In this document: positions 62,669 through 64,000 of the stretch, one piece after another
Layout: each line of letters starts with the position of its first letter
Numbering within the stretch: position 1 is the first letter of the stretch
Assembly (NCBI RefSeq): GCF_004764705.1
Contig: NZ_SHLX01000006.1
Span: 124,001 to 188,000 of the forward strand
Direction of reading: 5' to 3'
Length of the DNA: 64,000 nucleotides
Source: Paenibacillus cymbidii
GTDB lineage: Bacteria > Bacillota > Bacilli > Paenibacillales > NBRC-103111
The notes under the pieces: model-generated
What the model was told of the DNA's origin: nothing
The model's database searches: none
What the model saw: only the letters and a program-made list of their open reading frames with translations
Translations under genes and position numbers: made by a program

Positions 62669-63177
62669 GAAAAATCCTCCTCGCGTTTTGGTGTCGCTTT
62701 ATTCGTAACGAAGTAACTGCCGAGTATGTCCAGCTGCCGTTCCCGACTCTTCTGCCGGGCGATGACGGGCTTCTCGAAATCTTTCTGCATCGCTTGCAGC
62801 AATTCGGCAAAATCGTCCCCGGTCAGCCGCTCGTTTCCTTGCAGCAGTTTGGCGGCATATTGCAGCTGCTCCAGCCGTTTCTGCTGCTTGCGAATGTCGG
62901 CCTGAATCCGGGTCATCTGCAGGTTGACGATGTCGAGCGGTCCGACCTGCCCGCCGGCGAGCACCGACTTGATCTCTTCCAGTGTGAAGCCCAGCTCCTT
63001 GAGCGATACGATCTGGTGCAGCCGCGCCAAATCTGCTTCCGCGTACAGCCGGTGCCCGGACTCCGTCTGGCCGGATGGCGAGAACAAGCCGATTTGATCG
63101 TAAAAATGCAATGTGCGGACGGTAAGTCCCGTCAGCTTGGCGAGGTCGCCAACCTTCCATTGTTTCGGATTGTTCAT
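62665..63177 (-). CDS. MerR-family transcriptional regulator (TipA-like)
   Basis: 170 residues. The N-terminal MerR winged helix is WKVGDLAKLTGLTVRTLHFYDQIGLFSPSGQTESGHRLY, followed by the coiled-coil dimer helix (LQMTRIQADIRKQQKRLEQLQYAA). The short C-terminal domain has no metal-binding cysteines, so a small organic or stress ligand is more likely than a metal. It controls its own promoter at 63222-63252 and the SRPBCC gene with which it overlaps. Confidence 0.92.
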   Translation of the reverse strand: MNNPKQWKVGDLAKLTGLTVRTLHFYDQIGLFSPSGQTESGHRLYAEADLARLHQIVSLKELGFTLEEIKSVLAGGQVGPLDIVNLQMTRIQADIRKQQKRLEQLQYAAKLLQGNERLTGDDFAELLQAMQKDFEKPVIARQKSRERQLDILGSYFVTNKATPKREEDFS

Positions 63178-63221
63178 CGATCATCTCCGCTCTTTGGCGC
63201 TAGCTGGTTACCGGTAGCTTT

Positions 63222-63252
63222 ATTATAAAACCTGACGTAGCGTCAGGTGCAA
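63222..63252 (-). promoter_or_regulatory. MerR-type promoter with 19-bp spacer and central dyad
   Basis: Reading leftwards: TTGCAC (63247-63252), a 19-bp spacer and TATAAT (63222-63227). The spacer holds CCTGACG-TAG-CGTCAGG (63231-63247), a perfect dyad. The long spacer with an operator between the boxes is the hallmark of MerR-activated promoters. Confidence 0.85.
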
Positions 63253-63370
63253 GCATTAAATTGCGGCGCTGTCGCTGCGGGCTCGAAAATGTAGCGGTCG
63301 GCGGGTTGTCCGCGGCTGGAGGCGCTTTTGCAGGCGGCGGGTGGGTGCCGGCACAAGTGCTCCGGGGGGC

Positions 63371-63554
63371 TTAAGTGTATTTTTGCACTTAAAGATGGCC
63401 GAAACGAACGTTTGCGGACGTTTAAATGCAAAAATGCGTCTAACAATTTGCCGTTGGGCCATATTTTGGATTTCTCCTGTGCGTTTCATGCATAATTGCA
63501 TTTAAACATGCAAAAACCGAGGAAAGGAGGCAAATGAAATGTATTTATGCATTT
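63371..63554. repeat. Four-dyad intergenic element, TTAAATGCA family
   Basis: Dyads are TTAAGTG...CACTTAA (centre about 63381), TTAAATGCA...TGCGTCTAA (63432), ATGCA...TGCAT (63494) and AAATGTA...TGCATTT (63545). Spacings are 51, 62 and 51 bp, the same as in the unrelated AATAGCC family. Before it (63253-63370) and between 63555 and 63678 I see no gene. A tiny 23-codon frame at 63535 after AAAGGAGG is not convincing. Confidence 0.72.
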
Positions 63555-63678
63555 AAAATTATTTGGACAGGTGCTGGACGGGGCTGCAGACTGGTGCGAA
63601 ACTAGCTACTGCTGCGGGGTGCGGCGATTGGTGCGAGACTGTTGCGGCCTTGTTCACCCGCTTCCGTTGGCTGCGGGA

Positions 63679-63699
63679 AAGGCGCTGAAGCAGCGCCTT
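63679..63699 (-). terminator. Candidate terminator after the MFS transporter gene
   Basis: AAGGCGCTG-AAG-CAGCGCCTT is a perfect 9-bp stem with a 3-nt loop, about 90 bp downstream of the transporter stop. The following run is only TTTCCC, so it is a weak intrinsic terminator. Confidence 0.55.
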
Positions 63700-63788
63700 A
63701 TTGATCGTCCATTCCCTTGCCGTTCAAGGTATGCGACATCTACTTCTCTATCCGGGACACGCATCTCCTGGATGGTTTGGCTTGATGT

Positions 63789-64000
63789 CTACACCATGTT
63801 CGCCGGAACGTTCGTTTCGGACGACGAGCTCGCCTTTTTCCTATTTTTCAGGAAAGCCATTGTCAACAAGAGCCCGAGTATCGCAATGCCGCCGCTTGCC
63901 CACAGCATGGCATCCATCCCGCTGGCGAAGGCGCTCTGCACCGCGGCCAGCAAGTCGGCGGATTTCATCTGCTTGGCGACGGCGACGCCTGCCGTTACAT
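63789..64000 (-). CDS. C-terminus of an MFS efflux transporter (5' part outside window)
   Basis: The last 70 codons read VTAGVAVAKQMKSADLLAAV, then a hydrophobic membrane segment (AMLWASGGIAILGLLLTMAFL) and a basic tail LKNRKKASSSSETNVPANMV. This pattern of an amphipathic stretch, one final membrane helix and a charged tail is typical of 14-helix DHA2-type drug exporters. The family assignment rests on this short piece only. Confidence 0.65.
   Translation of the reverse strand, partial: VTAGVAVAKQMKSADLLAAVQSAFASGMDAMLWASGGIAILGLLLTMAFLKNRKKASSSSETNVPANMV

Noticed and set aside
63535..63606. Small 23-codon gene after AAAGGAGG
   Set aside because: The spacing to the first ATG is only 3 nt, the peptide MKCIYAFKIIWTG has no known match, and the stretch is part of the fourth dyad of a repeat element.

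Overview
The window looks like a chromosomal segment of a GC-rich member of the Paenibacillaceae (Paenibacillus/Cohnella-like). The reasons are strong Gram-positive ribosome binding sites (AAGGAGG type), an S-layer (SLH) anchored NEAT haem protein, large AraC regulators with extracytoplasmic sensors, many accessory carbohydrate and amino-acid catabolic clusters, and a ComP/ComA-type two-component system. No rRNA, tRNA, prophage or intact insertion sequence was seen. Genus assignment is inference.

Layout. (1) 1-13438: a polysaccharide-utilisation locus on the minus strand: Gfo/Idh oxidoreductase, heparinase II/III-type lyase, Tat-exported beta-helix protein, beta-propeller, SGNH esterase and a sugar-binding lipoprotein. 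A membrane AraC regulator is divergent to it. (2) 13530-19034: a Fur-controlled haem-uptake operon with two NEAT proteins (one with SLH repeats), a haem-binding lipoprotein, a permease and an ATPase. (3) 19307-28432: a GH32/43-like protein, then an operon for amino-acid or peptide catabolism (PLP enzyme, RidA, M20 and M81 hydrolases, class III aminotransferase, SDR, IclR regulator) with a promoter/operator in front. (4) 28556-31956: a small SGNH esterase, two FadR-type GntR regulators and a repeat-rich intergenic zone. (5) 32606-40616: a plus-strand catabolic cluster (DapA/NanA-like, threonine-synthase-like, Gfo/Idh, MBL, AstE-like, SDR, PhyH, aldo-keto reductase). The second GntR gene and this cluster share the operator TGGT-N3-ACCA. 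(6) 40753-44909: a ComQXPA-like quorum-sensing locus. A 58-aa ComX-like prepheromone ending in Glu-Trp-Gly lies divergent to comP-comA-comQ homologues, a rearranged order compared with Bacillus subtilis. (7) 44910-49801: phosphotransferase, then a LacI-iron ADH-ALDH operon with a perfect palindromic operator. (8) 49869-51045: an island of three different tandem repeats. (9) 51063-61443: beta-lactamase-like hydrolase, GNAT protein, and a minus-strand catabolic cluster (epimerase, DapA-like, L-serine dehydratase, M20 amidohydrolase, an unusual GGDEY/HTH regulator, Gfo/Idh) with a MITE-like insertion inside the sda genes. (10) 61778-64000: MerR regulator with its 19-bp-spacer promoter, SRPBCC protein, and the end of an MFS transporter.

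The most unusual feature is a set of seven intergenic elements. Six consist of four short dyads spaced about 51/62/51 bp; one has lost a single dyad. Five share one sequence family, while two have unrelated dyad sequences but the same geometry. Tandem arrays elsewhere in the window also use a 50-52 bp period. I do not recognise this architecture from known repeat families. The other highlight is the ComX-like gene, which is short and easily missed.
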